Of a DNA stretch of 64,000 nt, positions 49,674-60,858 are shown one piece after another. Every line of letters begins with the position of its first letter. Positions within the stretch are counted from its first letter, which is position 1. The notes under the pieces were generated by a model. That model made no database searches. It saw only the letters and a program-made list of their open reading frames with translations, and had not been told where the DNA came from. The position numbers were made by a program, and so were the translations under genes. The DNA is from Selaginella moellendorffii (taxonomy: Eukaryota; Streptophyta; Lycopodiopsida; Selaginellales; Selaginellaceae): NCBI RefSeq assembly GCF_000143415.4, contig NW_003314299.1, positions 718,980-782,979 of the forward strand, read 5' to 3'.

Positions 49674-50561
49674 TTACATCTCGTCATCGGTCCCATTATC
49701 ATCGTCGTCGTTGTCATCGTCACTGGTACCAGGCTGCAAGGCAAAGGAAACGCTAAGTTTTTACAGGAGAATTCTCGAAATCTCGCAGTCTCTACCTTGT
49801 CTTTGTCCCAGTTCTTGAGTTTGGACTTCCCGAGCACAAAATCGTTTTGCAAAACTGGCCATCTAGATTCAGTATCCTGTCACAAAGCAACCCAAAATCA
49901 CACGACGAAAACCTCGAGTTTTTCGTTACCTCCGGTTGAGATCTCGCGTTGTTTATCTCTGAGAGGAACGCTGCTTTGCTTTGCTTGATCACAGTCTTGG
50001 CATCCCGGGACTTGAGAGACTCGGAGTCGGCCTGGAGCTTCTGTGCCTTGGTCACCGCATTGAAAAGAGTTACCACTGTTTTGGACAAAAGCTCGTGAGA
50101 AGAAACGCAAGGAATTCTATTCAACTAGAGAATCCTCGTACCTCCTCTGGTGGCCAGTTTGATCAGTGCCATCTCCTTGGCATTCACAAACGATTCTGGA
50201 AGCAAATGCCGCTACTAGAGTCGTAAGTTTTCCTTCTTCCATAAGCATAGAAACTAATATTTCATACCTCTTGTTCTTGCTTGCTTGGCTTCTTCTTCTT
50301 CGCCGCCACCGCCCCATCCTCCTGCGCCGCCAATTTCTTGGCGACGAGCGTCCTCCGAGCAGCTAACACTGGACCCTAGGACAGCGAGAAATCGATCGAT
50401 CGAATCGATCAGAGGAGGCCGAGGGAGCGGCAAGAGAGCAAACGTACCACTGCGCTTCCAGGCGAGTCGCTGTAGGACGATTTGATGATCTTGCTGAAGG
50501 CCCTGCTATAGGCATTCTCGTCCTGGCCAGCGTCATCGTCTTCCTCCCGCGCCGTTTTCAT
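49674..50561 (-). CDS. RRP15: RRP15-like ribosome biogenesis protein
   Basis: Short multi-exon gene starting at 50561 with MKTAREEDDDAGQDENAYSR. It has the lysine-rich ARRTLVAKKLAAQED segment, the Rrp15 core (LATRGVVTLFNAVTKAQKLQ, IKQSKAAFLSEINNA) and the conserved VLQNDFVLGKSKLKNWDKDK. The last exon is acidic (SDDDNDDDDNGTDDE). Yeast Rrp15 acts in the nucleolus in 27S pre-rRNA processing for the 60S subunit; the same role is inferred here. Only 50 bases separate its ATG from that of the gene on the other strand. Confidence 0.88.
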
Positions 50562-50611
50562 CGATTCTATAGCTAGGGTTTATACCACTTGAAATATTAG
50601 GGTTCTTGACA
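50562..50611. promoter_or_regulatory. 50-base bidirectional promoter core
   Basis: This is all the DNA between two divergent ATG codons (RRP15-like at 50561 on minus, RG-rich protein at 50612 on plus). It contains two telo-box-like elements, CTAGGGTTTA and ATTAGGGTTC, of the type common in ribosome-biogenesis gene promoters of plants. Transcription starts must lie very close to or inside the opposite gene. Confidence 0.6.
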
Positions 50612-50995
50612 ATGGAGGTAGAACCAGTGGAATCGCGGCGGCAGCGCCTTCTCGCAATCCGGCAGGCCGCCGCTGCGCAAGAGTCGAATCAGGCAAGCGA
50701 TCCCAGCTCCAGCGCCACAAAGAGGAAGGCCTGCGAAGAAGAAGAATCTGATAGAACGGAAGAAGAGGAATCGCACCCGGCGGCTCCATCGCCGTCGCCA
50801 TCGCCATCGAGGTTCTACAGTGGTGCTAGAGGAGGAGGACGAAGGCAATGGGGGCGAGAAGGGCGCGGGCGTGGGCGCGGCCACTATCACAATGCGCAAG
50901 ATTCACAAGGGGCGACCATCGATGCGCGGCAGTATTTTCGAAAGTGGATGCTCCTTGATCCTTGGAAAGATCTCTCGCCGCTGCCACTCCCGTGA
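50612..50995 (+). CDS. Small RG-rich protein with C-terminal DPWKDL motif
   Basis: One exon of 127 residues from the ATG at 50612. N-terminal helix VESRRQRLLAIRQAAAAQES, acidic middle (EEEESDRTEEEES), Pro/Ser repeat (APSPSPSPSR), RG-rich stretch (GARGGGRRQWGREGRGRGRG) typical of RNA-binding proteins, and a C-terminal motif YFRKWMLLDPWKDLSP. I recall small plant proteins with a similar N-terminal ESRR..L..LR helix and C-terminal DPW motif but no known function. Its near-overlap with the RRP15-like promoter suggests co-expression in ribosome production, which is an inference. Confidence 0.65.
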   Translation: MEVEPVESRRQRLLAIRQAAAAQESNQASDPSSSATKRKACEEEESDRTEEEESHPAAPSPSPSPSRFYSGARGGGRRQWGREGRGRGRGHYHNAQDSQGATIDARQYFRKWMLLDPWKDLSPLPLP

Positions 50996-51208
50996 TTGGA
51001 ATGGAAATGCTTGATGGAAATTTTAGAGCCAAGAAGAAAACATCGCTTCTCTCTCTCTCTCGCGCTCGCTCTAGCTCTCATGCTCCATAGCTCGAGCCAT
51101 GTAGAGCCAACTCGATTTTTTTTTCCTCCGCCAAAGAGCTTCGTCCGGCAAAGAAGAAAAAACTTCACGGCTCCTCCCGCGAGTGTTCTCCTTTTCGCAA
51201 CTTCTTCT

Positions 51209-52107
51209 TCATCGCCCGGATCCTTCGCGGCTCTGCTTGATCATCACTTTCTTGTACTCTGCGAGAAAACGAAGGATCGTTACAAGTTCTTGGCTATGGA
51301 ATTCGTGGAAAACTTACCTTCCTGGTTTGGCCACAACGTTGCCGCATAGCTGTTGAGAGGACTGTTGTTGTTTGGCTCTGTAGAAGCGAGAGATGATCAA
51401 AACGATTCGAGAAAAGATCGCATTACCTCCAAGCAAGCTTTGGATCGATAGCAGAACGGTTCTAACATCGTAAGCCGAGGACCATTTATCCTGCGCCAGC
51501 CAGCCACAGCATAGAGAGATTTGTGTGAGAAGAACATCATCTCAATCCCAGCAAAACTTCACTGGCGCGTACCTGCAAGATGTCGAGGCAAATGTTGCCG
51601 TGCTGATCGACGTTGGGATGGAAACACGACGTCTCAAACTTGACCAGCGGTGGCTTGAATGGATAATCCGTGGGAAAGCGCAGCGAGAGCTTGAAAGAGA
51701 GACCTTCATAGACAGTCGCCTCGCCTCCTTTGATGGTTCCAATCCATGTAAAGATGTTGTCACCGTCTGGAAACGCTGAAATTCCCGGATCCCCGCAAGT
51801 CTATAGCAAAGAAGGAAGGATTAAACGAAGAACACACCACTGAGACCAACGGAAACGTCGAGAAGAAAAACGAAGCTCTTACCATCAAAGCCATGAGCTC
51901 CGATTGCAACCTGGAAGGAGAAGGAAGCTCAGCTCGCGTCAAACCCTAGCGAGAGGGGAAAGGAACCCTAGAGAGCAAGAACACGCACCTCCTGGTCACG
52001 GAATGGCTGTCCACGGGCTGCAAATTCGGCTTGCTCTGCTTGCTGCTGGCCGGATTGTTGGTGGCTTGCTGCTGCGCGATCGCATCCACGCCGCCGTTCA
52101 TATTCAT
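51209..52107 (-). CDS. UBC19: Ubiquitin-conjugating enzyme E2, UBC19/20 (UBE2C) type
   Basis: Multi-exon gene. Exon 1 from 52107 gives a Gln/Asn-rich N-terminal extension ending VDSHSVTRR, as in plant UBC19/20. The UBC fold follows: [49 protein letters not shown] and the active site [20 protein letters not shown] with the catalytic Cys, then [20 protein letters not shown]. The last exon (ending at 51209) is [16 protein letters not shown], replacing the YKPPSA-like end of Arabidopsis. UBE2C-type E2s serve the anaphase-promoting complex in cyclin destruction. Two ATGs occur close together; the upstream one (MNMNGG) was chosen. Confidence 0.92.
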
Positions 52108-53176
52108 GATCACAGAGCGCCGCCGAGGAGGGAAGAGGAGAGGTGAGATTGGCGCCTTACCCTCTCGCTAGAACCAGACCTAAAATGCTAATGGAGAGGA
52201 CTCTGGAAGAGAAAAGAACTTCTCGCTTTTGTGCTTTCCACCAAAAGCAAATGCGTTGTGGGGATTCAACGGGATTGGAATACCCAGTGGCGTCCGTGCA
52301 ATACCAAGCGACGCGCACGCCTTCGTGGGCCCAATTTGACCGTTGCGTGAATTTAAAAGCGGGCCGGGATCCGGGCCGTTGAAGCCACAAGGATCCGTTA
52401 GAAGAATTGCAATGCTTAGATCTTAAAGGTTTGCAATCGATAGTTTGTTTCTATAGTTTGCAAGAATCAAATTATAGTACAATCTATAATGTGTACCAAA
52501 TTGCTGTGAACTTGTTTTATAAGGAATTTGGTTTGATTAGAATTTGGAAGGTGACTAGATAGATAGATAACTATGTTTAATCACTGTTAACTTGTGAGAG
52601 CATGGGACTTTAGAGTAGGAGATGTGATAGAAACGGGATCTCATTTTAGCTATGTCTTCTTGATCAGTAGTTTGTAAAATTCCCAAGCTTTAGCCGCTTC
52701 GAGTTTTTTAACTGCTGGTTGTAAGTCGTGCATGCCACAATTCCTGCAATAAAAATATTCTCTCATAGATTAACTGTATAAGAACAAATTTTATTTGACT
52801 AATTTTTTTTTTGTTGTTGGTCAAAGATATAGAGAACATAGAGATTGGAATTTGGAGGAACAAGGAGCATAAAAGAGCTTGGAGCGTGGAAGAACATAGA
52901 GCGCTTCACTAAAGAATATCTAGTATATTCTTATATATGCCTTTGCAGAGTATCAGTATATTCTCATGATCAATACTAAGAAAAACATTCGCAGTAAGAC
53001 TCTTAACTGGTAATTTATGAATATGGTTTTAACCGAGCAGTGACTGTGTCGGGGCTGTGACTTACCTGGAGTAATAGTGGCAGGGGCGGTGAGTTACCTG
53101 GTTTTAACCGGAGTAATTTTTCGGACGTAAGGGGTGAGAAAGGAGCGTTCTTTGGAGAGGCGAGAGGCGAGAGGCT
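52108..53176. other. Intergenic region with one possible relic exon
   Basis: No intact gene. The right half is AT-rich. On the minus strand, 52743-52650 looks like a terminal coding exon: an acceptor (TTTTTATTGCAG) followed by 30 codons reading NCGMHDLQPAVKKLEAAKAW and onward, then TAG. No upstream exon was found, so it may be a relic. The region next to 52108 is the E2 promoter and that next to 53177 the promoter of the following gene. Confidence 0.4.
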
Positions 53177-54438
53177 ATGGCGACGGAGAAGCGCGCATTG
53201 GTTTTTCTCGTTTTAGCTGTGTTCTTGATCGGCAGTGGGAGTAGCGCATCGATTCTCGACAGCCTGTGCCTCCCTGCTGCGCGAGAAGTCGCAGCCATTC
53301 TTGCAAATCTGTGCTCTGGACTGGATCTGCCGCCTAGTTCTAGCGCCAGCGACGCCGATGTGGTTTCAGTGCCTGGTAAGTCGTGCATGTCTCTGATCGT
53401 TCATGTGAATTTTCTTCTCTTTCTTTCTTCTCAGTGCCAGGCTCGACTCCTTCGAATTCTACCGCTTCCTTGTCAGGGAAAGATTCCGCTGGTGATCTCC
53501 AGAACGAGAGTGAGGCAAGAATCCAGGCGCCAGGTATTTAGCTCTTGTTTCGCAGATTTGGCAGCAGGGGTGTCTTTAACATGGCTTTCTGTAGAGAATG
53601 GAGGTCCGGAAGATGAGCTTGAAACCAGGGACGATGACGAGCAAGGTCGGTTTTAGATTAGTTCAAGTTGGATGCGCCTACTAGCTAGTGATGCTAACAT
53701 ATGTTCTCTGTCAGGGCGTGATTCTGGTGGCGATCGCCCCGACGAACGCATAGCTGACCAAGACATATCAGGTAATGGCGTCCAGGACGAAAAATAAAGT
53801 ATGACTCACTGTATCCTTGCAGCTGCTGAGCCTGTTGAGGAGCAGACCACCGAAGGTTGCCACCTTTAACAAATTCACTTGAAAGGACTTTTTGCTGTCT
53901 GATCCCAGCACCGGAGGAAATGGAGCTCAAGGGGGGATTGCGATGCCGGGTATGTAATTTACCCCGCCTGGGCAATTCCATTCTAAAATTTCTACCGGAT
54001 GCCGCAGTTTCTACCTGGCGAGTGCATTTCGATCCCGCGTTCCGCCACCCTGACGGCCAGGGCGAAAACCTGGTTGCCGTGGAAGGCCCAGATGACATTC
54101 CTCACCTCGTTGCTTACCTTCAGCAACTCATTCCACAGAACCTGCACGCCCAAGTCTGTGGAAACGGAGACGAGATGCACCTCTACCTGACTGACATGCG
54201 GCGGAGAACAATCTTTTTCCTGCCTGTTGCAGTGCTCTGGTCCGACTCCAACTACAACGAGGTGTATGGGATGCTTCGCTTTACTGCTGAGGCTTGTGAC
54301 GTGCAGACAGGCATTGATGGCCGCCATCCTCGGAGGCTGCCAGCCACGGGACTAAGCTGCGAGATTCGACTTGGGACGGGATACCGATTGGAGACTGTTG
54401 AATCGAGCTTCAGGCTCATCGGCTGTGTCGTCCGTTGA
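53177..54438 (+). CDS. Unrecognised secreted-type protein with modular phase-1 exons
   Basis: Six exons (53177-53375, 53435-53533, 53595-53645, 53715-53771, 53823-53855, 53909-54438) join in frame to 322 residues. The start MATEKRALVFLVLAVFLIGS is a signal peptide with a likely cleavage after GSSA. Exons 2-5 are short, all multiples of three, bounded by phase-1 introns, and code for a Ser/Asp/Glu/Gly-rich spacer. Exon 6 encodes a globular-looking domain of about 170 residues beginning GLRCRVCNLPRLG with several Cys, Trp and Tyr residues (STWRVHFDPAFRHPDGQGEN, FFLPVAVLWSDSNYNEVYGM). I do not recognise the domain. Secretion or a cell-wall/endomembrane location is inferred from the signal peptide. 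Confidence 0.75.
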
Positions 54439-55004
54439 ATGACTTGCTGGGCGAATTGGTTTGATTTCAATTTCAACGTAAAAGGTGTGTAGGAAAATCC
54501 GAAAGTAAAGACGAATTGACATTATCTCTTGTTAACTTACAGGCCGCTCTCAGAACAGACAAGGATTCTACTGAAGTTCGAAGCCAATGTTGCAAGCTAT
54601 TCCTGAGATAAACTTTTGCCTTTTCCCTAAGACTTCAATCTAACCAACAAGTTGCCTTTGTCGTTTGAACAACATCTTCACCAACAGCTTTCTTAATGGT
54701 TAGAGTCTAGTGTCTTGAAGGATGGATCAATATGTCTTGTGGTTGTTTTGTACTGCGAAACAAAGCCCAGATTAATAGCATGATACAATAACATGGATAT
54801 TCTTATTCTCCACTTGCAATTCTCTGCAGCATTGAAAGACAGCTTCTTGTCCATCCGCCCTGAACATGAATCTGTGGCCCAAACCGCGGCTCCCTCCGAA
54901 AGTCACCTCCGCTCCATTCTTTAGACCGAATATGGTAAATATCAGTCTTTTCTTGTGTTTTCTACACGCGTACCCTTTTTGACGAGCGAATAAACAAATA
55001 GCTC
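54439..55004. other. Spacer with a coding-like minus-strand segment
   Basis: Between two convergent genes. On the minus strand, about 54945-54774 is open and reads IFGLKNGAEVTFGGSRGLGH, RFMFRADGQEAVFQCCREL and a short AT-rich end before TAA. Amino-acid composition looks like real protein, but no ATG, acceptor or partner exon is clear. Possibly a relic exon or part of an unresolved 3' structure. Confidence 0.35.
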
Positions 55005-57937
55005 TTAAAATCTAGCACAATTAGTAGGATCGCCAGTTATGTGATCCACCAAAACAATCTGGGTCGCATTGCAAGGCAATACATCCTGCCCCAGCTTTGC
55101 TCCAGCCGCCTTGAGTCCCTTGATGCTCACTGCCTGGTTAAAGAGGTTGATCACCGGCAGCTTTGAAGGTGGTGGCATCCTCTGTGCCGGAAGAATCTTC
55201 CAAAAGTCCTCCTCCATCAACGGCACAGTGAAGTCCTCCCTCTTGTGGCTTAGCGAGTTATCAACGGCCGCAATGTGGGCACCTGGCTCCATGTGATTGG
55301 TCGAGAAGCTCGTCTGGTTGGGGAAGTTTGGGTACAAGCTCACGTAGCCACGGAGGTACATGAGATCAATGAGGAACTTCTTCCATGACGCTTGCCAGCC
55401 GTTGGTCCGGGATCTTGGAATCTGTACGGGATTCGCCTTGGCATCTTCCGTATAGCGGCTGCCCATGTACTTGTAGAACTCCCTCCAGTGTTTTGGGAAG
55501 AAGAGCGCGCCCCAGGAACACGGGAGCTGGTGTAGATACGGCGTATTCGGGTGGAGTGCCTTGAAGTAGTCCGTAGCGTTCCATTTTGGCCTCTCCTTGA
55601 CCACTTCCACCAGCCTTGGCGTGTAGAGAGCAATGGAACCCAGCTCTGGTATTGGAACCGTAGGCCCGGTCGTAGAATATACGTACGTAAGTAGTGCGTA
55701 CTTGAGCCACATGTAGTAGAACGGAGAGACCTCGATGTCGTCCTCGAGCAAGAGGCCGTATTCGTGGTCGTGGGCGGGATACCAGCTCTCACTCACGGCT
55801 CTGATGAGGCCACCTGGGATGATCCGACGGCGTACGATTTTTCTCCCGTGTGGCCATTGGAATGCATGGACGAGCTCTAGCGTTGGAGCATCCACTTTGC
55901 TATCCATGTTGAATGTGATGTGGATTTTATCTCCCAAGTAGTGGGCCGACGCGAGGGATTGGAGCAATCGATTGAGCGATCCAACACGGTTCTGGGTGAT
56001 GATATTTACCACGATGGTCATCTTGTTCCATTCTGGAAAATCATAGCAAAGATTGACAAATCGATCAAAATCCAGTGGATCATTACTTACGCTGGAGAGA
56101 AATGGGTTTTAGATCGGCCATCCACAACGCATGCTGGATCGACGGTCTGGGCAGCTCCACGAGTGTTGCATTGCCCCGTTTCGCTGCAAGATCAACGGCG
56201 TCCCTCACACCACGCTCCAAATCAGCGACGGTCACGATTATTGCCGGGGAATGTATCCTCACCAGGCCTCTCATCGCGCCGTAAATCTCCTGGAACTGCC
56301 CCGAGAATCCACGGTCCCCCTCGTCCGCTTTCCACGTGGCGGCGATGCTGCCCATTTCCAGGTCAAAGATCTTAAACCGGCGTTCATGGCATGCTTGCGC
56401 GGGCAAGCCCAGCAGTGACGCGGCCTCCTCGCACGGGCAGTGCACGCCACCGGCGACCGCCACGTAGGCCTTCTTCCCTAGCGTGGCACGAAACCGCGCG
56501 ATGAGTGGTGCCAAGTCAGCGACCTGGTCCAGCTTGTGCGCGTAAAAGATGACGTCACTCTGCTGTGGATTCATCCTCGCCCATTGCGTCACGTAGCCAC
56601 GAGAGAGCGCCCGCCACCATTGATCGTCCCGTATTTCGACGATATCCTTGTGTATGACAGTCGTCTCGGATACGTATGCCAGACGGTGTTCCTTGTCCCC
56701 CCACGTCGCCGAGTCCGTCGGATCAACTGGGAGCACGTATGAGCCGGCGTCCCTATACTTTTGCATCTGATAGCTGGAACATTAAAAAGAGCGCGTAAAA
56801 GAAAGTTTAAAAATTCGAAAAGATTCTAAAAGATTCGCACCTGAGATGGAGATCTTCCCCTGTTGCGAATGTGAATGGCGTCTCGATGAAGAGAGCTTTG
56901 ACATTCTCGGCGGACAGGAACCACGAGCTTGAGAGGAAATCTACTTGAACGATCCTCTCGATCACAATGCCGTACGCTGGATCCGGGAGATAGATCCCAG
57001 CTTCCTTTGATCCGAATTTGCGATAGCTTGGGAAGGAGAAATCCTTCTGGCGGAATGGGAGGATCCGGCCAATGCTTCCAAGAACTGAGTTGCGGTACTT
57101 CTCAGTCCCCGCGACGTGCGAGAGGATTTCCAGCATTCTCCTGCCCGGGATCATGTCGTCGTCGAGGAAGTAGACGAAATCGCACGAATCGGCCTGGAGC
57201 GCGACCTGGAATCGGCCATAGTACTTGAAATCGAAGGTGGAGGAGATGAATTGGATGCGCGAATCGTTGTAGGCGTCGACGATCCGGCTGAGGGCGTCGT
57301 GATTGGGGCTGGCGAATGCGAGCACCCAGATGGATTGAGGGGGCAGGGATTGATCGAGGAGAGCGTCCAGCTGGGCGCAGAGTGTTCTTCGCTTGAAGTG
57401 ATTGAGCACGACGGTGATCCTGGTGGAATTGGAGCTCGATGATGGAAGATCCAGCAGCTCCTGGAGCGTCTCGCTGCCGGAATTTCGCTGCTGAAAGGCC
57501 GTGATCTCCTGGAAAAGCTCCGTCTTGAGCTGGATCATGCGTGTGTTGTTAGATTTCTTCTGGGGGAAGGCAAGGTCCTCGATCTGGCAGGTGCCCTGTT
57601 TTGATAGCGGAGAATTAGGGTTCTTGAAAATCCCCTGTGAATGGCTACCTGTCGGCCAAAGAATGTGCTTCCACTGCTGCGCGATGGCGATTCTAGACGT
57701 CCATGGCGTGTGACTGACATCCACATTGGGGCTCATGAAATAGAGAAGAAATGTAGCATACATTGCGAAGATGAATTGAAGGAGCGTGAGACCCGCCGTG
57801 AGCTTCAATCCCTTGACGATCCGGGTCTTGGCAGCGCTGGAAATGGGATTGGAATTGGAATTCGCGCTGGATTTGTGATCCCACAGCAAGCTTTGCGTGA
57901 TATCGGCATTGCTGCCCGGGTTTCCCAGTGCGCCCAT
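55005..57937 (-). CDS. Large Golgi-type glycosyltransferase with two GT-like modules
   Basis: Three exons (57937-56841, 56773-56091, 56032-55005) join in frame to 935 residues. After a cytosolic tail there is one membrane anchor (LTAGLTLLQFIFAMYATFLL), giving type II topology. The first luminal module has a GT2-like look: ITVVLNHFKRRTLCAQLDAL, SIWVLAFASPNHDALSRIVD and the DxD-like DFVYFLDDDMIPG. A middle part of about 230 residues (QMQKYRDAGSYVLPVDPTDS) is followed by a second module (TIVVNIITQNRVGSLNRLLQ, EYGLLLEDDIEVSPFYYMWL) with its own acidic motif. It resembles uncharacterised plant family 2-like transferases such as Arabidopsis At5g60700 (recalled, not checked). Donor, acceptor and product are unknown. 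Confidence 0.82.
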
Positions 57938-58765
57938 TTGCGATTAGATGGATTGATGGATCAGCTCATATATGTGTCAAAAGAAGGAGAGCAGACCCAC
58001 CAATGAACAAGACGAGAATTGGATGTCCGTGAAGCTGGACTTTTAGTTTGGCACGCATTCTTTGAAAGATCCGGGCGATAGCGATTGATTTTTCTGCGAT
58101 GACAAAGCTGGGACAAAAATTTGGCAGCTAGATCGCTTCGTTTTGGAATGATCGAGCGCCCTAAAACGATGATCAAGGAGAACATCCCATTGATGGTAAC
58201 GTGGGGGAAGTTCCTTCTTGGCGCATCTTCCGCGTCGTAACGTCCACCTGGCTGCTCCAACGGCATCCGGAGTGTACACGTAGACACGATCGAACGCGCC
58301 TCCGCCGACCGTTAGGGCATTCCCCCTCGTGGAATGCCGGGGCCGTACATGGCCGACGTCGGTGGGCCTCAAACGCTTTGGGCCGCGCACGGCCGTCTTT
58401 CACGCCCCTCACGTCGTGGGAAAAGATTCTTTCTTTCATTCCCAGTCACCGAATGCTCTGGTGGTAAACTCACATGGACTAGAAGTAGTTAGCACGATTT
58501 TAAACCAAGCCCTAAAAGCCACAGCAGTGAATATTCCTTGTTTCCCCGTATATTCCAGGGCGAGTTTTTAATCCTTTTATTCGAGGTGAGAAAACCTAAA
58601 CCCTTGGCAGTCATACATTGTGTGTGCTCGTTTTCTAGGGCGGAAGCCGGCGTCTCTTTGCTGCTGCCGGATAGCGTCCTTACAGCTCAAGCGCGCTCTC
58701 GCTCCGGGGATTCTAGGTCGGCATCGGCTCGCGGATTCTGGAGTTTTCATGGCGCCGCGCAAGAC
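57938..58765. promoter_or_regulatory. Divergent promoter of the glycosyltransferase and the deubiquitinase
   Basis: No gene. Two GNATATNC octamers occur in 27 bases, GAATATTC at 58529-58536 and GTATATTC at 58548-58555, about 210-240 bases before the deubiquitinase ATG. CCTAAACCC at 58590 is telo-box-like. Confidence 0.45.
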
Positions 58766-60722
58766 ATGATGGATAAGGTGCGCTCTTTCCCGATGGATTG
58801 CGATGGTGTCCAATGCCGCATTCTCGATTCCGATCGAAATTTCGTTGCATCGAGAGGTTTCCGTGCTTGTTTGATCGCTTCTTTCGTTCGTGGGCCTGGA
58901 TGATTGACGAGTCTGTGCTGTAGATACTTCTCTCTTGTCTCGAAATCCATTAGCTTGGTGGCCTGGTAAATATTTCTCGGATCTTCTCTCAAAATTCATT
59001 TACTTTCTCTGTCTTGGATGAATTCCCGTGAATGCTTTATCCAGTCTTCATGCCCGGAAATCTTCTTATCGCGAGTTTTTCTTGCTTGACAGTCTTCTTT
59101 TATCGTTTCAGGTGATCTTGTTTGGATCTTTCAGTGAAGATGAGGCGCTGTCGTTTCAAGAGTCCAAGTCCGCTTCGAAGCCAGTGGTTAAGAACGTAAC
59201 TCCTGAGAAGAAGGCACCGGTGGACACAACAAAGACGAACGCGGGGCCAACAAAGCCTTCCAACGGTGTAAAGCATATTGCGCCACCACCACAGCCGCAA
59301 TCGCCGAAGGTTATCGCAGTAACTCCTATCAGGAACGTCGCCAGCCAGTTGGAGCGTACGTCCCTGAACCCCGAGAGACAACGCGAGCGTGATCCTGGCG
59401 CCTCGAAGACAGTCGCAAAGTCATGGGCGTCGCTGGTGCAACCAGCAGCTATCACGCCACGGGGGCTCGTGAACACCGGCAACTCTTGCTACCTGAATTC
59501 GACGCTCCAGGCGCTGTTGTCCTGTCCACCTTTCTTGCAGTTGGTGCTGACGCTAAAAGGGAAAACACCTTCTCCGGTCAGTTAATTCACCTTCCTTTTA
59601 GCTCGTGATATGATGTTTTACGTTTCAGGAAAGTTTTCCGGCTCTGCATGGCTTTGTCAGTTTGATCAGCGAGTTCGAGAAGGGCCCTTCATCAGAGACT
59701 AGATCCGACTCGTACTACCGAAAAGGAGAATCTGCAAACAAGGATGTTCAAACCGGAGTAGCGTTGGTACCGTCAATGTTCGATCCGTGCCTGGCAGCGT
59801 TCCGTCCAAACGAGCCAAGGAGGTTGGTTTTCAGCAATTGCTTGGCTTAGCAGAATTGACGTCCGTATTGTAGACAGGAGGATGCGCCAGAGTTCCTCTG
59901 CTTCCTGTTGAATCAAATACACGAGGAGCTTCTTAAACTGGATGGTCGAACCGTTTCCGAGGCGGGTGTTGCTGTTGACGACGAGTGGGAGACAGTGGGT
60001 CCGAAAAATCGAACTGCTCGAGTCCGGACATGCAGTCGCATTTGGTCGCCTCTCACCGACATTTTTTGTGGACAGTTGTACAACAATGTCAAGCCAAAAG
60101 GTTCGTTGCATATAATCTAAGTTAAGATCGCTGATAGCTTTTAGGCAGGTAGCAAGGCCAGTATACAGGTCGAACCGTTCTACGTGTTGACTCTGGATAT
60201 CAGTTCAGGAACAGTTCATTCCGTGGAGGACGCTTTGAAGGTTTGTCAAGTTCTCACCAGGGAAGGTATGGGAAGGTACCGACTCCTTTTATATTTTGCA
60301 TTCCAGGACTCTAGCAGAGGCACCAAGGTGGTATCGCTGCCGAAGGTACTCATTCTGCAGCTGCTGCGCTTTGGCTATGGGAACAGTGGAACGCGTAAGG
60401 TTTCCAGAGCTATCGATTTCTCCGAGCAGCTGACAGTCGGCAAAGAGCTCTTGTCTCCAGGCAACGAGGTTATACTAGTTGTCAAGATGCACTTTTATGT
60501 TACCTTACATTACATTTGTTTTACGCAATGCAGGCCACTTCGAGGTACGAGTTGATAGCAAGCATAATGCACCACGGCAAAGACGTGACAAGCGGGCACT
60601 ACACAGCCGATGCGAAGTACGGCGATTCGTGGCTCCGATTCGACGACCGAATGGTTGACAAGGTGAGCGTGGACATGGTCTTGAACAAGCAGGCGTATGT
60701 TCTCTTCTACCGAAAGCTTTAG
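58766..60722 (+). CDS. UBP24: Ubiquitin carboxyl-terminal hydrolase, USP10/UBP24 type
   Basis: Seven exons (58766-58777, 59112-59576, 59629-59822, 59874-60100, 60149-60240, 60307-60468, 60534-60722) join in frame to 446 residues. The tiny first exon (MMDK) joins VILFGSFSEDEAL, the expected N terminus. The Cys box is GLVNTGNSCYLNSTLQALLS, the QEDAPEFLCFLLNQIHEELL helix follows, and the His box is MHHGKDVTSGHYTADAKYGD with SWLRFDD and YVLFYRKL at the end. These proteins remove ubiquitin from substrates. Compared with USP10 relatives, about 25 residues are missing between VEDALK and RGTKVVSLPKVLIL, exactly at the exon 5/6 join, where relatives have a GY..-type segment. Both catalytic boxes are intact. 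Confidence 0.88.
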
Positions 60723-60858
60723 GAGGTAAGGGGATTTGTCGAGACTACATTTTGACGGAGTTTTTTTGGAGACCGTGTGGGTCTGAGATACTACAAGACA
60801 GGAACTACTTCTAATCAACAAAACTTTTTTCGGCGACGCATTATCGGGTTCTATCTCT

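Noticed and set aside
5868-57937. UXT, STELLO and the glycosyltransferase as a cell-wall gene cluster
   Set aside because: They are separated by many unrelated genes with no shared orientation; proximity is best taken as chance.
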